Counted from the first letter of the stretch, positions 1-8,364 are shown. The stretch is 9,752 nucleotides of DNA from Bacteroidales bacterium UBA3543 (GCA_002376715.1 DFOK01000100.1:30147-39898); one strand, 5' to 3'. Translations and numbers: made by a program. Notes: a model not told the origin generated them from the letters alone.

Positions 1-21
1 CACTACACACTACACACTACT
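1..21. repeat. 7-bp tandem repeat at the window edge
   Basis: Three head-to-tail copies of a 7-base unit, CACTACA, CACTACA and CACTACT, fill positions 1-7, 8-14 and 15-21. The array runs up to the left edge, so its true length is unknown. It overlaps the TAG stop codon (17-19) of the small acidic-protein gene, so the repeat lies at the 3' end of that gene and downstream of it. No function can be assigned; replication slippage could produce such an array. Confidence 0.7.
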
Positions 22-364
22 CCTCCCCTTCGTCTGAGCCCTGGTCATCTGCAAAGTCCTCGTCACTTGCGGGGAATCCGTCATCACCCGAATCATCGTC
101 ATCGTCATCGTTGTCATCCTTGAAAAGGCCATTCTGCACATCTTCATAATCATCCACCTTCACCTTAATCTTCACAAGATAAATGGCATCAGGGATTTCA
201 ACGGAAACAGCATGAAAAAAGGTACCGTCCGGTTTGACAACCTTGAAGATATCACCCATATAATCTGCATATCCATGAGGATATTTCTCCTTGAATGCTT
301 CCGCGAGTTCGGGAGACATATTTTCATAGCTAATTACAGCTCTTTTTTTGTTAGTGCCTATCAT
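17..364 (-). CDS. Conserved small protein with acidic Asp/Glu-rich tail, function unknown
   Basis: A 115-residue protein with no signal peptide or membrane segment, so probably cytoplasmic. Residues 1 to about 78 look like a compact folded domain, with a basic start (MIGTNKKRAV) followed by alternating hydrophobic and charged residues. From about residue 80 the chain becomes almost purely acidic: a run of Asp (codons GAT/GAC), then Ser/Gly/Asp/Glu-rich sequence ending DEGEE. I recall similar proteins in other Bacteroidales genomes as uncharacterised, but cannot verify that here. The start is ATG at 364-362, and the stop TAG lies inside a 7-bp tandem repeat. It is 69 nt downstream of ygiQ with a possible promoter in the gap, so it may be transcribed alone. 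Acidic tails occur in nucleic-acid mimics, chaperone-like and DNA-binding proteins; which applies here cannot be told. Confidence 0.8.
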   Translation of the reverse strand: MIGTNKKRAVISYENMSPELAEAFKEKYPHGYADYMGDIFKVVKPDGTFFHAVSVEIPDAIYLVKIKVKVDDYEDVQNGLFKDDNDDDDDDSGDDGFPASDEDFADDQGSDEGEE

Positions 365-392
365 AAAGTGATTCGAATAATATATATATGTG

Positions 393-422
393 CAATATTA
401 GGAGATTTTTTTCAAATACAAA
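393..422 (-). promoter_or_regulatory. Possible Bacteroidota-type promoter for the small acidic-protein gene
   Basis: On the minus strand a TTTG (422-419) is followed 18 nt later by TAATATTG (400-393), which matches the Bacteroidota -7 consensus TAnnTTTG at all but one fixed position. This would place the transcript start near 386 and give a leader of about 20 nt before the ATG at 364. The 365-433 gap is AT-rich, so a chance match is possible. I see no stem plus T-run typical of an intrinsic terminator for ygiQ in the same gap. Confidence 0.35.
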
Positions 423-433
423 TTTAATTCACA

Positions 434-2134
434 TTATTTCTTGAAAAAAAATGATTTTTGTCTCTGTTTTCGCCTTGGATTGCGCTCAACGAAGAGAGGT
501 TTGTCTGTTTTAGGGTCTATTCCGGTATAAAACATTACCGAAGAACGTGTCATGGGAGTAGGAGTAAAATCCTGAACTTGTTCCATAAATAGATTTTTCA
601 GGTGAGGATTGCGTGAAAGACTGTCCATATCCTCCATTCTGCATCCAGGATGACCGGAGATAAAGTAGGGTACAAGCTGATATTTCAGCCCTTTGCGGCG
701 ACAGATATCGTCAAACTCCCGTCTCAACCGTTCAAAAAGTTTAAAAGAGGGTTTGCCCATTACCCGCAGCACATGATCGCAGGTATGCTCGGGAGCCACT
801 TTCAAGCGACCTGAAGTGTGTTTTGTAACCAATTGTTCCAGATAGGGCTTTGACGTATCATCCAGATAACCATCTTTGTCGAGGAAGAGGTCATATCTTA
901 TACCGCTGCCGATATAGGCATTTTTGATGCCCGGAACTTTGAGGACTTTTTCGTATAACGAAAGCAATTCCTTATGCGAGGTCTCCATATTCTCGCACCG
1001 CGAAGGAAAGAGACAGGAGTGCCGTTGACATTTGGCACATAGCGAACGGTCGCGCCCTCTCATTCTGTACATATTGGCCGTAGGAGCACCCAGATCTGTG
1101 ATAATACCTTTGAATCCGGGCATTGCTGCGAGAGCTTCTACCTCTGCCAGTATCGACTCGGGGGTCCTGGACTGTATGAATTTGCCCTGGTGAGCTGCCA
1201 GAGTGCAGAAATTGCAGCCTCCGAAGCAGCCACGGTGAGTGGTCACGGAATGCTTGATCATCTCATATGCGGGAATGTGCCTATCTCTGTACCTTGGATG
1301 AGGCATTTTGGTAAATGGCAGCGCATAGATTGCATCCATTTCCTGTTCTGTGGCAGGAGGATAAGGGGGATTGATGCATACATAGCGCTCTTTGCATTTC
1401 TCCACCAGTATCTGCGGTTCCATACTATTTGCCTGAGCCTCGATTATGTTGAAATTAGCAGCGAATTTCCGTTTTTCAACCTTACAATTTTCAAATGATT
1501 CCAGAGTAATGTGTTCTGTCAAGGGTTCGGTGTCGGAGAGATATCCTACCTGAAAGATGGATTGCAGCGCCCGGAGAGGCGCACCGCCGGCGAGAGTATC
1601 CGCTATGGCACAAATTGGCCTCTCTCCCATTCCATAAACCAGCAGATCGGCACCGCTTTCAACCAGAATGGAGGGCTTGAGCATATCCTGCCAGTAATCA
1701 TAATGTGTCAAACGGCGCAAAGAGGCCTCTATACCTCCTATCACCACCGGTATATGCGGAAAGAGCTCCTTGAGAATTCGGGTATATACGGTTACCGCAT
1801 AATCGGGTCTGAATGAAGCTTTACCACCGGGAGTATAGGCATCATTGCTGCGCAGACGTTTAGCAGCGGTATAGTGGTTGACCATGGAATCCATTGCTCC
1901 GGAGGTGACTCCAAAAAAGAGCTTTGGCTCCCCCAGTTTTCTGAAATCCCTCAAATCATCCCTCCAATTGGGCTGCGGAACTACCGCTACACGGTATCCT
2001 GCATTTTCCAGCACCCTCGCAATGACGGCAGTACCAAAAGCAGGGTGATCAATAAACGCGTCTCCGGTAAACAGGATTATATCGGGAGCATCCCAGCCGA
2101 GGACTTCGATCTCTTTCTTTGTAGTGGGAATCAT
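434..2134 (-). CDS. ygiQ: YgiQ-family radical SAM protein
   Basis: A 566-residue protein (ATG at 2134-2132) of the YgiQ (UPF0313) radical SAM family, cytoplasmic, reaction unknown. The N-terminal part resembles the family's B12-binding-like region, with motifs such as DAFIDHPAFG and GGIEASLRRLTHYDYW. The radical SAM [4Fe-4S] motif CxxxCxxC is intact (HRGCFGGCNFC, Cys303, Cys307, Cys310). A second cysteine set (Cys366, 369, 374, 380) follows in LCAKCQRHSC, and the C-terminus is basic (RRKQRQKSFFFKK). E. coli YgiQ is longer (over 700 residues, from memory), so this is a compact version. A GTG at 2137 in frame would add one Met and overlap the argS stop as GTGA. I prefer the ATG, which shares the A of the stop (TGATG) and has AGAGG 5 nt upstream rather than 2. 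The junction implies translational coupling to argS. Confidence 0.93.
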   Translation of the reverse strand: MIPTTKKEIEVLGWDAPDIILFTGDAFIDHPAFGTAVIARVLENAGYRVAVVPQPNWRDDLRDFRKLGEPKLFFGVTSGAMDSMVNHYTAAKRLRSNDAYTPGGKASFRPDYAVTVYTRILKELFPHIPVVIGGIEASLRRLTHYDYWQDMLKPSILVESGADLLVYGMGERPICAIADTLAGGAPLRALQSIFQVGYLSDTEPLTEHITLESFENCKVEKRKFAANFNIIEAQANSMEPQILVEKCKERYVCINPPYPPATEQEMDAIYALPFTKMPHPRYRDRHIPAYEMIKHSVTTHRGCFGGCNFCTLAAHQGKFIQSRTPESILAEVEALAAMPGFKGIITDLGAPTANMYRMRGRDRSLCAKCQRHSCLFPSRCENMETSHKELLSLYEKVLKVPGIKNAYIGSGIRYDLFLDKDGYLDDTSKPYLEQLVTKHTSGRLKVAPEHTCDHVLRVMGKPSFKLFERLRREFDDICRRKGLKYQLVPYFISGHPGCRMEDMDSLSRNPHLKNLFMEQVQDFTPTPMTRSSVMFYTGIDPKTDKPLFVERNPRRKQRQKSFFFKK

Positions 2135-3915
2135 CACATCCTCTCAGGTAGCGAAATCCCGAGAATACCCATCGCCTTAACAAGAACCTGCGCAATGATG
2201 GATATCAGATAGAGGCGCTGGGCACGTGTATCTGAATCCTCTTCCCTCAAAATAGAGGTGTCGTGATAGTACTGGTTGAATTCCTTTGCCAGATCATAGG
2301 CATAGTTTGCAATAATGGCAGGAGAATGTGCTTCCCCACCTTCCCTTATCTTGTCGGGATAGGTACTCAACAATTGAACGATAATCTCTTCCTTGGGAAG
2401 GAGCAAAGCTCCGGTCATTGAAGGAGCTATACCCTGCTCCGCAGCTTTCCTGAGTATGGATTTTATGCGAGCATGGGTGTACTGAATAAATGGCCCTGTA
2501 TTGCCGTTGAAATCAATCGATTCCTTAGGGTCAAAGAGCATTGTCTTTTTGGGATCCACCTTGATGATGAAATATTTAAGTGCTCCCAAACTGATCATCT
2601 TGAAAAGGGCGTCCTGCTCTTCATCGTTCATATCCTCTATTTTACCCAGTTCAAGAGAGGTCTCCCTGGCAGTATTATACATACTCTCGAGAAGGTCGTC
2701 GGCATCCACAACCGTGCCTTCACGTGATTTCATTTTACCTTCCGGCAATTCCACCATACCATAAGAAAGATGGTAAATGGAGTCAGACCACTCAAATCCC
2801 AACTTTTTGAGGATGAGTTTGAGAACCTGGAAATGATAATTCTGCTCGTTGCCAACCACATATATGTGCTCATCAAAGCCATATTCATCATATCTCTGAT
2901 GTGCAGTACCGATATCCTGTGTCATATAGACCGAAGTTCCGTCACTTCTGAGAAGGAGTTTCTTATCAAGTCCCTCTTCAGTGAGGTCGCACCATATGGA
3001 ATCATCTTCCTGCTTTTCGAAAATACCCTTTTCCAGTCCTTCGAGAACCAGGGATTTACCGAGAAGGTAGGTCTCTGATTCGTAGTAAGTCTTATCGAAT
3101 TCTATACCGAGATTACGGTAGGTAACGTCAAATCCCTCATAAACCCAACCATTCATTTTTTTCCAGAGATCAACTACCTCTTTATCTCCGCGTTCCCATT
3201 TTAAAAGCATCTCCTGTGCCTCTTTAAGCACGCCGGCTTTTTTTTCGGCCTCATCTCTTTCTATACCTTCACGCTCCATTATCCCCTTCACTTCAGCGGT
3301 AAGCATGTCATTGAATTTCACATAATAATCGCCCACGAAATGATCTCCTTTAAGTCCGGTGGAAGCGGGAGTTTCACCGTTGCCTTCTTTGAGCCAGGCG
3401 AGCATCGATTTACAGATATGTATTCCCCTGTCATTGACAAGGTTGACCTTTACGATATTATGTCCGTTTGCAGCCAGAAGCTGTGAAACGGACCATCCGA
3501 GAAGATTGTTGCGAATGTGGCCCAGATGAAGCGGCTTATTGGTGTTGGGTGAAGAAAATTCCACCATCACGGTCTTTCCGGTATAAGTAAATTGACCGTA
3601 ATCTTCATTTTCACCTATGGATTTGAGCACGCCTGCCCAGAAAGAGGGAGCGAGTTTTATATTGAGAAAACCCTTGATGACATTAAACGAATCCACATCG
3701 GGGTAGTTCTTCTCAAGATATGCTCCTATCTCCTGTGCCGTGGCTTCGGGTGCTTTTTTGCTCATTTTGAGCAACGGAAATACGACGAGGGTATAGTCGC
3801 CTTCAAACTCTTTCCTTGTTGCCTGTACCTGGATCTCCGATTGGGGGAGCTCAACACTATACAGTGATTTGAGTCCCCCTTTTATCGCTTCTTGTAAAAA
3901 ATCTGTCGGATTCAT
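2134..3915 (-). CDS. argS: Arginyl-tRNA synthetase
   Basis: A 593-residue class Ia aminoacyl-tRNA synthetase that attaches arginine to tRNA-Arg using ATP, in the cytoplasm. An N-terminal Add1-type tRNA-recognition domain spans about residues 1-100. The catalytic Rossmann fold follows, with the HIGH-type signature HLGH at 130-133 (after SSPNTNKP). The KMSKS-equivalent loop is KMKSR at 394-398 (GKMKSREGTVVDADDL), a fuller version than the degenerate loop of many ArgRS enzymes. A C-terminal DALR-type anticodon-binding domain begins near GPFIQYTHARIKSIL (about 474-488). Length is normal for the family. The ATG start (3915-3913) overlaps the symporter stop by 4 nt (ATGA), and its TGA overlaps the ygiQ start, so it is the middle gene of a coupled trio. 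No own promoter was seen. Confidence 0.98.
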   Translation of the reverse strand: MNPTDFLQEAIKGGLKSLYSVELPQSEIQVQATRKEFEGDYTLVVFPLLKMSKKAPEATAQEIGAYLEKNYPDVDSFNVIKGFLNIKLAPSFWAGVLKSIGENEDYGQFTYTGKTVMVEFSSPNTNKPLHLGHIRNNLLGWSVSQLLAANGHNIVKVNLVNDRGIHICKSMLAWLKEGNGETPASTGLKGDHFVGDYYVKFNDMLTAEVKGIMEREGIERDEAEKKAGVLKEAQEMLLKWERGDKEVVDLWKKMNGWVYEGFDVTYRNLGIEFDKTYYESETYLLGKSLVLEGLEKGIFEKQEDDSIWCDLTEEGLDKKLLLRSDGTSVYMTQDIGTAHQRYDEYGFDEHIYVVGNEQNYHFQVLKLILKKLGFEWSDSIYHLSYGMVELPEGKMKSREGTVVDADDLLESMYNTARETSLELGKIEDMNDEEQDALFKMISLGALKYFIIKVDPKKTMLFDPKESIDFNGNTGPFIQYTHARIKSILRKAAEQGIAPSMTGALLLPKEEIIVQLLSTYPDKIREGGEAHSPAIIANYAYDLAKEFNQYYHDTSILREEDSDTRAQRLYLISIIAQVLVKAMGILGISLPERM

Positions 3916-5336
3916 TTCGTTTTAGTTGCTTGCTTGAGTTTTTTCCCTTTTTTATTTGCTGCAAAATAGATCTTCATCTCCTTTTTGGCTTTTGGAGCCA
4001 ACATAAACAGGGTGAACATCGTCGGAAATGCCATCAAAGCGTAAGCCGTATCAATGAGACTAACCGCCGCCTTGAGCGGAATCATTGCCGACACAATCAA
4101 CATGAGAAGGAAAAAAATGTTGTAGTATTTTGCATATTGTGCACCAAAAAGAAATCCGGTGCATTTTTGTCCATAATAAGAGTAGGAGAACATAGTGCTG
4201 AAGGCAAACATCAACACCATTACAAAGAGGAGGTAGCCACCTGCGGCAGGAATCGAAGCATTGAAGGCATTAATGGCAAACTTGAGACCCTCCATCGAAC
4301 TCATTCCCGATCCTGCGGGCATGATCGAAGGATCAATTCTCACACCGATCAGGATAGCCAAAGCTGTAAGTGTGCATACAAGACCGGAATCAATTGAGGG
4401 GCCAATCATTGCCACAAGACCTTCACGCACAGGTTCGTTGTTTTTAGAGGCACCATGCATCATGGATGCTGTACCTACTCCTGCTTCGTTGACTAACGCG
4501 GCACGGCGCACACCGGTAAGGGCTATCATTATAATCGAACCGATACCACCTCCCAGAGCCCCTCTCGGGGTGAAGGCTCCGGCAATTATATCCTTAAATA
4601 CTCCCGGCACATGACCGATATGCCTGATCATGATAAAGAGTACGAGAATAAAATAAAGCCCGACCATCAGGGGAACCAGTTTGGTTGCCACCTTAGAGAT
4701 CCTTTTGATACCACCTATAATAACACCTGCCACAATTGCCGTTATGATTACTCCTATGATAAATCTCAACAGAAGGGTATTCTGCTCGGGAGCAAAAAAG
4801 AGTGATGTGACAGACTCGGTCAACTGATTGGACTGCATTATACAGAGTGTGCCTATCAAACCGAATATCGAAAAGAATACAGCCAGCGGTTTCCACTTCC
4901 GGCCCAGGCCCGATGTTATCATATACATGGTACCACCCTGCGTTTCACCGGCAGAATCCTTGCCTTTGTACATTACGGCAATGGTACCTTCGAAAAATTT
5001 GGTCGCCATACCCGCAATGGAACTTACCCACATCCAGAATATTGCTCCAGGGCCTCCCACAGAGATGGCAATAGCCACACCTGCAATATTACCCATACCT
5101 ACTGTCGCAGCGATGGCACTGGTCAGCGCCTCGAAGGAACTGATCTGGCCATCAGCCTTGTCGTCCTTGACTCTTAGAGCCTGAATAGCTCGACCATACC
5201 TGCGCAGCGGTGTAAATCCTGAATAAAAGAGAAAGAATAAACCGCCTCCTATGAGGAGAAAAAAGAGCGGATAGCCACAAATAAAGTCACTAACGACAGT
5301 TATGCCGTTGCCAAGTGCATTCCAAAAATTGCTCAT
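3912..5336 (-). CDS. AGCS-family sodium:alanine/amino-acid symporter
   Basis: A 474-residue inner-membrane carrier of the alanine or glycine:cation symporter (AGCS, AlsT/DagA) family, which imports small neutral amino acids with sodium on a LeuT-like fold. Many hydrophobic segments are visible, starting with YPLFFLLIGGGLFFLFYSGF near residues 22-41. Family signatures are present: GMGNIAGVAIAISVGGPGA followed by IFWMW near 80-105, and the NEAGVGTASMMHGASK block near 283-298. The C-terminus is short and strongly basic (KKGKKLKQATKTK), consistent with a cytoplasmic tail. Length is usual for the family. It starts 15 nt after the M3 peptidase stop and overlaps argS by 4 nt, so it belongs to the same probable transcript. 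Substrate is alanine or glycine by family analogy only. Confidence 0.95.
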   Translation of the reverse strand: MSNFWNALGNGITVVSDFICGYPLFFLLIGGGLFFLFYSGFTPLRRYGRAIQALRVKDDKADGQISSFEALTSAIAATVGMGNIAGVAIAISVGGPGAIFWMWVSSIAGMATKFFEGTIAVMYKGKDSAGETQGGTMYMITSGLGRKWKPLAVFFSIFGLIGTLCIMQSNQLTESVTSLFFAPEQNTLLLRFIIGVIITAIVAGVIIGGIKRISKVATKLVPLMVGLYFILVLFIMIRHIGHVPGVFKDIIAGAFTPRGALGGGIGSIIMIALTGVRRAALVNEAGVGTASMMHGASKNNEPVREGLVAMIGPSIDSGLVCTLTALAILIGVRIDPSIMPAGSGMSSMEGLKFAINAFNASIPAAGGYLLFVMVLMFAFSTMFSYSYYGQKCTGFLFGAQYAKYYNIFFLLMLIVSAMIPLKAAVSLIDTAYALMAFPTMFTLFMLAPKAKKEMKIYFAANKKGKKLKQATKTK

Positions 5337-5351
5337 GTCTATGACAGAACG

Positions 5352-7433
5352 CTAGTTGAGTCCTCTATTTTTCAATAACGGCTCTATCCTGGGCTCTCTG
5401 CCACGGAAATTGACATAGAGCTTCATAGCCTCGTCAACGCCGGGACGCTCGAGAATCTCCTTGCGGAATTTGAGTGCGACTTCAGGATTGAATATATCTC
5501 CGGTCTCTACAAATGCCTCATATGCATCGCAATCGAGCACCTCAGCCCAGATGTAGCTGTAATAACCGGCCGTATAGCCACCACCGAATGTATGATTGAA
5601 ATAGGGTGAACGATATCTGGAAGGTATTTGAGGCAGCAATCCTCTTTCTCCGAGAACCTTATTCTCAAAAGTTATCGGCTCGATATCCTCCGGAATGCTC
5701 TTGAGGACATGGAAGTCCATGTCGAGAAACGAAGCCGCCAGATATTCAACAGTGGCAAATCCCTGTCCATACTTACCTGCCTTGTCCAGCTTTTCGATAA
5801 GTTCTGCGGGGATTACCTCACCGGTCTCATAGTGCTTTGCATATTCCTTAAGCATCTCGGGCTCAAACACCCAGTGCTCCATTATCTGCGAAGGAAGCTC
5901 TACAAAGTCGCGTGTCATACGACCCAGCCCCTTGTATCTCACATCACAAAGGAGCGATGCCAGAGCGTGACCGAACTCATGGAAGAAAGTATTGGTCTCA
6001 TCAGTGCTCAAAAGAGCCGGCTTGTCACCTGAAGGACGGGTAAAGTTGCCCACTATGGTCACTAGAGGAAGTACCCTCTGACCATCTTTATAGTATTGTG
6101 AGCGGAATCCGCCGCACCATGCACCACCACGTTTCTCACCCGGACGGGAGAACATATCCATGAATAAAACACCTAAAGTGGTACCGTCAGCCTCTTTACA
6201 CTCAAATGCCACAGCCTCAGGATGAGGTAGAGGCACATTGTCCAGTTGTTCGAAAGTGATTCCAAAAAGTTTGTTGGCAACAAAGAAGATACCTTCACGT
6301 ACATTTTCAAGTTTGAAATAGGGGCGCAATTCTTCATCGGAGATATTGTATTTGCTCTGCATTGATTTCTCGAAATAGTATCTCCAGTCGGCTGCTACGA
6401 CATCAGTGATGCCATCTTTTACTGCCAGAGCCTTTATATCTGCAAGCTCGGCTTTTGCTACCGCAAGTGCGGGAGTCCATAGTTGGTTGAGAAGAGAATA
6501 TACGGCATCAGCGTTCTTTGCCATCCTATCTTCGAGAACATAGGCCGCATAATCCTCATATCCGAGAATATTTGCTTTCTGCAAACGCAGGGAAATGAGA
6601 TTTTTAATCACCTGATTGTTGTCATACTCATTGCCGTTGTTGCAGCGGTTCAGATATGCATCAAGCATTTTAATTCTTAATTCACGATTATCGGCAGACT
6701 GCAGGAAAGGCATTACACTGGGATTGTCAAGTCCAAAAAGCCAACCCTCTTTTTCAGCCTTCTGCGCACGGGCAGCGGCAGTAGCGATTTGAGCCTCTGA
6801 AAGGCCGGCAAGATCCTCTTCGTTTTCTATCAGGAGCGTCCATTCGGTCTCTTTGAGAAGATTTTGTCCGAAAGCGAGCTGATTTGCCGATAACTCGGTA
6901 TTTATTTTCTTCAGTTCCTCCTTTTTGTCATCGGGAAGATTGGCACCGTTACGGGCAAAGCCCTTATAGGTCTCTGTCAGAAGACGCATCTGGTCTTCTT
7001 CCAGACCCAGACTCTCTCTGTTGTCATATACTTCTTTTATTCTTGCAAAAAGTGCCTCGTTTAGATTGATCTCATTGTAGTGGGCACTTGTTAAAGGTGA
7101 AAGCTCCCTTGCGATTTCCTTGATCTGCTCGTTGGATTTCACACCTGACGCGCTGCCAAATACAGCAGACACTTTGCTGAGCAGTTCACCAGAATTGCTA
7201 TATGCAACTATGGTGTTTTCAAAGGTTGCAGGCTCGGGATTGGATGTAATTGCATCAATCTCAGCGGAGTGCACCTCCATTGCCTTAATATATGCGGGTA
7301 GATAATGTTCGGGACGCACCTGCTCGAATGGAGGTATCTCAAATGGTGTGTTCCAATCGCTTAGGAGCGGATTAGTCTCTGTACATGCAGTCATCATAAG
7401 TACTGCTAAAAAAGGTAATATAAGTTTTTTCAT
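5352..7433 (-). CDS. M3-family zinc metallopeptidase, predicted lipoprotein (oligopeptidase / peptidyl-dipeptidase type)
   Basis: A 693-residue M3 (thimet oligopeptidase / Dcp / OpdA) peptidase that cuts short peptides. The zinc site HEFGH is at 485-489 (His485, catalytic Glu486, His489), and FVELPSQ supplies the third ligand, Glu512. The substrate-side motif HTFGGGYTAGYYSYIW lies near the C-terminus (about 637-652). The first 17 residues are a lipoprotein signal: MKK, a hydrophobic core, then MTAC with Cys17. It is therefore probably lipid-anchored and works in the periplasm, unlike the cytoplasmic OpdA of E. coli. The spacing between the first zinc His and Glu512 (27 residues) is two shorter than the 29 I recall for thimet oligopeptidase. 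Dcp-like (C-terminal dipeptides) versus OpdA-like (internal) activity cannot be distinguished by eye. It lies 34 nt after rpoD with no terminator visible, and 15 nt before the symporter. Confidence 0.95.
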   Translation of the reverse strand: MKKLILPFLAVLMMTACTETNPLLSDWNTPFEIPPFEQVRPEHYLPAYIKAMEVHSAEIDAITSNPEPATFENTIVAYSNSGELLSKVSAVFGSASGVKSNEQIKEIARELSPLTSAHYNEINLNEALFARIKEVYDNRESLGLEEDQMRLLTETYKGFARNGANLPDDKKEELKKINTELSANQLAFGQNLLKETEWTLLIENEEDLAGLSEAQIATAAARAQKAEKEGWLFGLDNPSVMPFLQSADNRELRIKMLDAYLNRCNNGNEYDNNQVIKNLISLRLQKANILGYEDYAAYVLEDRMAKNADAVYSLLNQLWTPALAVAKAELADIKALAVKDGITDVVAADWRYYFEKSMQSKYNISDEELRPYFKLENVREGIFFVANKLFGITFEQLDNVPLPHPEAVAFECKEADGTTLGVLFMDMFSRPGEKRGGAWCGGFRSQYYKDGQRVLPLVTIVGNFTRPSGDKPALLSTDETNTFFHEFGHALASLLCDVRYKGLGRMTRDFVELPSQIMEHWVFEPEMLKEYAKHYETGEVIPAELIEKLDKAGKYGQGFATVEYLAASFLDMDFHVLKSIPEDIEPITFENKVLGERGLLPQIPSRYRSPYFNHTFGGGYTAGYYSYIWAEVLDCDAYEAFVETGDIFNPEVALKFRKEILERPGVDEAMKLYVNFRGREPRIEPLLKNRGLN

Positions 7434-7467
7434 TGTTATGGTATTTTTTTACTTTTATTCATAGGGG

Positions 7468-8328
7468 TTATCCGAGATAGCTCTTGAGGAGTTTACTGCG
7501 AGCGCTGTGGCGCAGTCTCCTGATAGCTTTTTCTTTTATCTGGCGTACTCTCTCACGGGTAAGTCCGAAGTGTTCGCCGATTTCCTCCAAAGTCATCTCC
7601 TGGCATCCGATACCGAAGAAGTATTTGACGATATCACGCTCTCTTTCGGTAAGTGTGGAGAGAGCCCTTTCAATCTCTTTGTTTAGGGATTCGTTTACAA
7701 GGCCACGGTCGGCATTGGGAGAATCGCTGTTTACAAGCACATCGAGCAGACTATTGTCCTCACCATCCACAAAAGGGGCATCCACAGAGACGTGACGACC
7801 CGATACCCTGAGGGTGTCGGCAATTTTTTCTCTGGGAATGTCGAGAATTTCGGAAAGTTCGTCGGGAGAAGGCATGCGCTCATGCTCCTGTTCAAATTTG
7901 GAGAGCGCTTTGTTGATCTTGTTGAGCGAACCCACCTGGTTGAGCGGCAGACGCACGATTCTGGACTGTTCCGCCAGTGCCTGGAGGATAGATTGTCTTA
8001 TCCACCATACTGCGTATGAAATGAATTTGAAGCCGCGAGTCTCATCAAATTTTTCAGCCGCCTTTATCAAACCGAGGTTGCCCTCGTTGATAAGGTCGGG
8101 AAGACTGATTCCCTGATTCTGGTACTGTTTGGCTACCGATACCACGAATCTCAGATTGGCTTTGGTGAGCTTTTCAAGTGCCTCCGGGTCGCCTTTTCTG
8201 ATTCGCTGGGCGAGTTCCACTTCTTCCTCAACGGTAATTAACTCTTCCCTGCCTATCTCCTGCAGGTATTTGTCGAGCGAAGCACTTTCGCGGTTGGTTA
8301 TTGATTTGGTAATCTTGAGTTGTCTCAT
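7468..8328 (-). CDS. rpoD: Primary sigma-70 factor RpoD/SigA
   Basis: A 286-residue housekeeping sigma factor that directs RNA polymerase to promoters. Region 1.2 is near residues 17-45 (SLDKYLQEIGREELITVEEE). Regions 2.1-2.4 run about 56-125 with the core-binding block DLINEGNLGLIKAAEKFD and the -10-recognising FKFISYAVWWIRQSI. Region 3 occupies about 135-210, and region 4 with its helix-turn-helix (MTLEEIGEHFGLTRERVRQI) about 246-265. Region 1.1 and the non-conserved insertion of proteobacterial RpoD are missing, as is typical of the Bacteroidota primary sigma. The ATG at 8328-8326 has no Shine-Dalgarno and is preceded directly by TATTTCTGA. It follows htrA, separated by a terminator-like hairpin, in an order I recall as conserved in Bacteroides and Porphyromonas. 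Confidence 0.98.
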   Translation of the reverse strand: MRQLKITKSITNRESASLDKYLQEIGREELITVEEEVELAQRIRKGDPEALEKLTKANLRFVVSVAKQYQNQGISLPDLINEGNLGLIKAAEKFDETRGFKFISYAVWWIRQSILQALAEQSRIVRLPLNQVGSLNKINKALSKFEQEHERMPSPDELSEILDIPREKIADTLRVSGRHVSVDAPFVDGEDNSLLDVLVNSDSPNADRGLVNESLNKEIERALSTLTERERDIVKYFFGIGCQEMTLEEIGEHFGLTRERVRQIKEKAIRRLRHSARSKLLKSYLG

Positions 8329-8364
8329 TCAGAAATAATATTGGTTTTAGTAATAATGGTTTTG

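Noticed and set aside
1..21. CRISPR array edge
   Set aside because: The unit is 7 bp with no spacers, which fits a simple tandem repeat and not a CRISPR.
91..120. Asp triplet run as sequencing error or frameshift
   Set aside because: The frame stays open through the run and the tail remains coherently acidic to its stop, so no frameshift is needed.
371..378. ATTCGAAT and other TTCGAA motifs in several intergenic gaps (also 9599-9604 and 9679-9684)
   Set aside because: TTCGAA also occurs inside coding regions here, for instance around 3016, 4991 and 6249, so a shared operator is not supported.
4261..4614. Plus-strand open frames inside the symporter, argS, sigma and protease genes
   Set aside because: They are antisense to well-supported genes with clear family motifs, and their translations show no recognisable domains.
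7434..7467. Terminator or promoter between rpoD and the M3 peptidase gene
   Set aside because: The 34-nt gap has an A-run but no stem, and no TTTG / TAnnTTTG pair, so neither can be supported.
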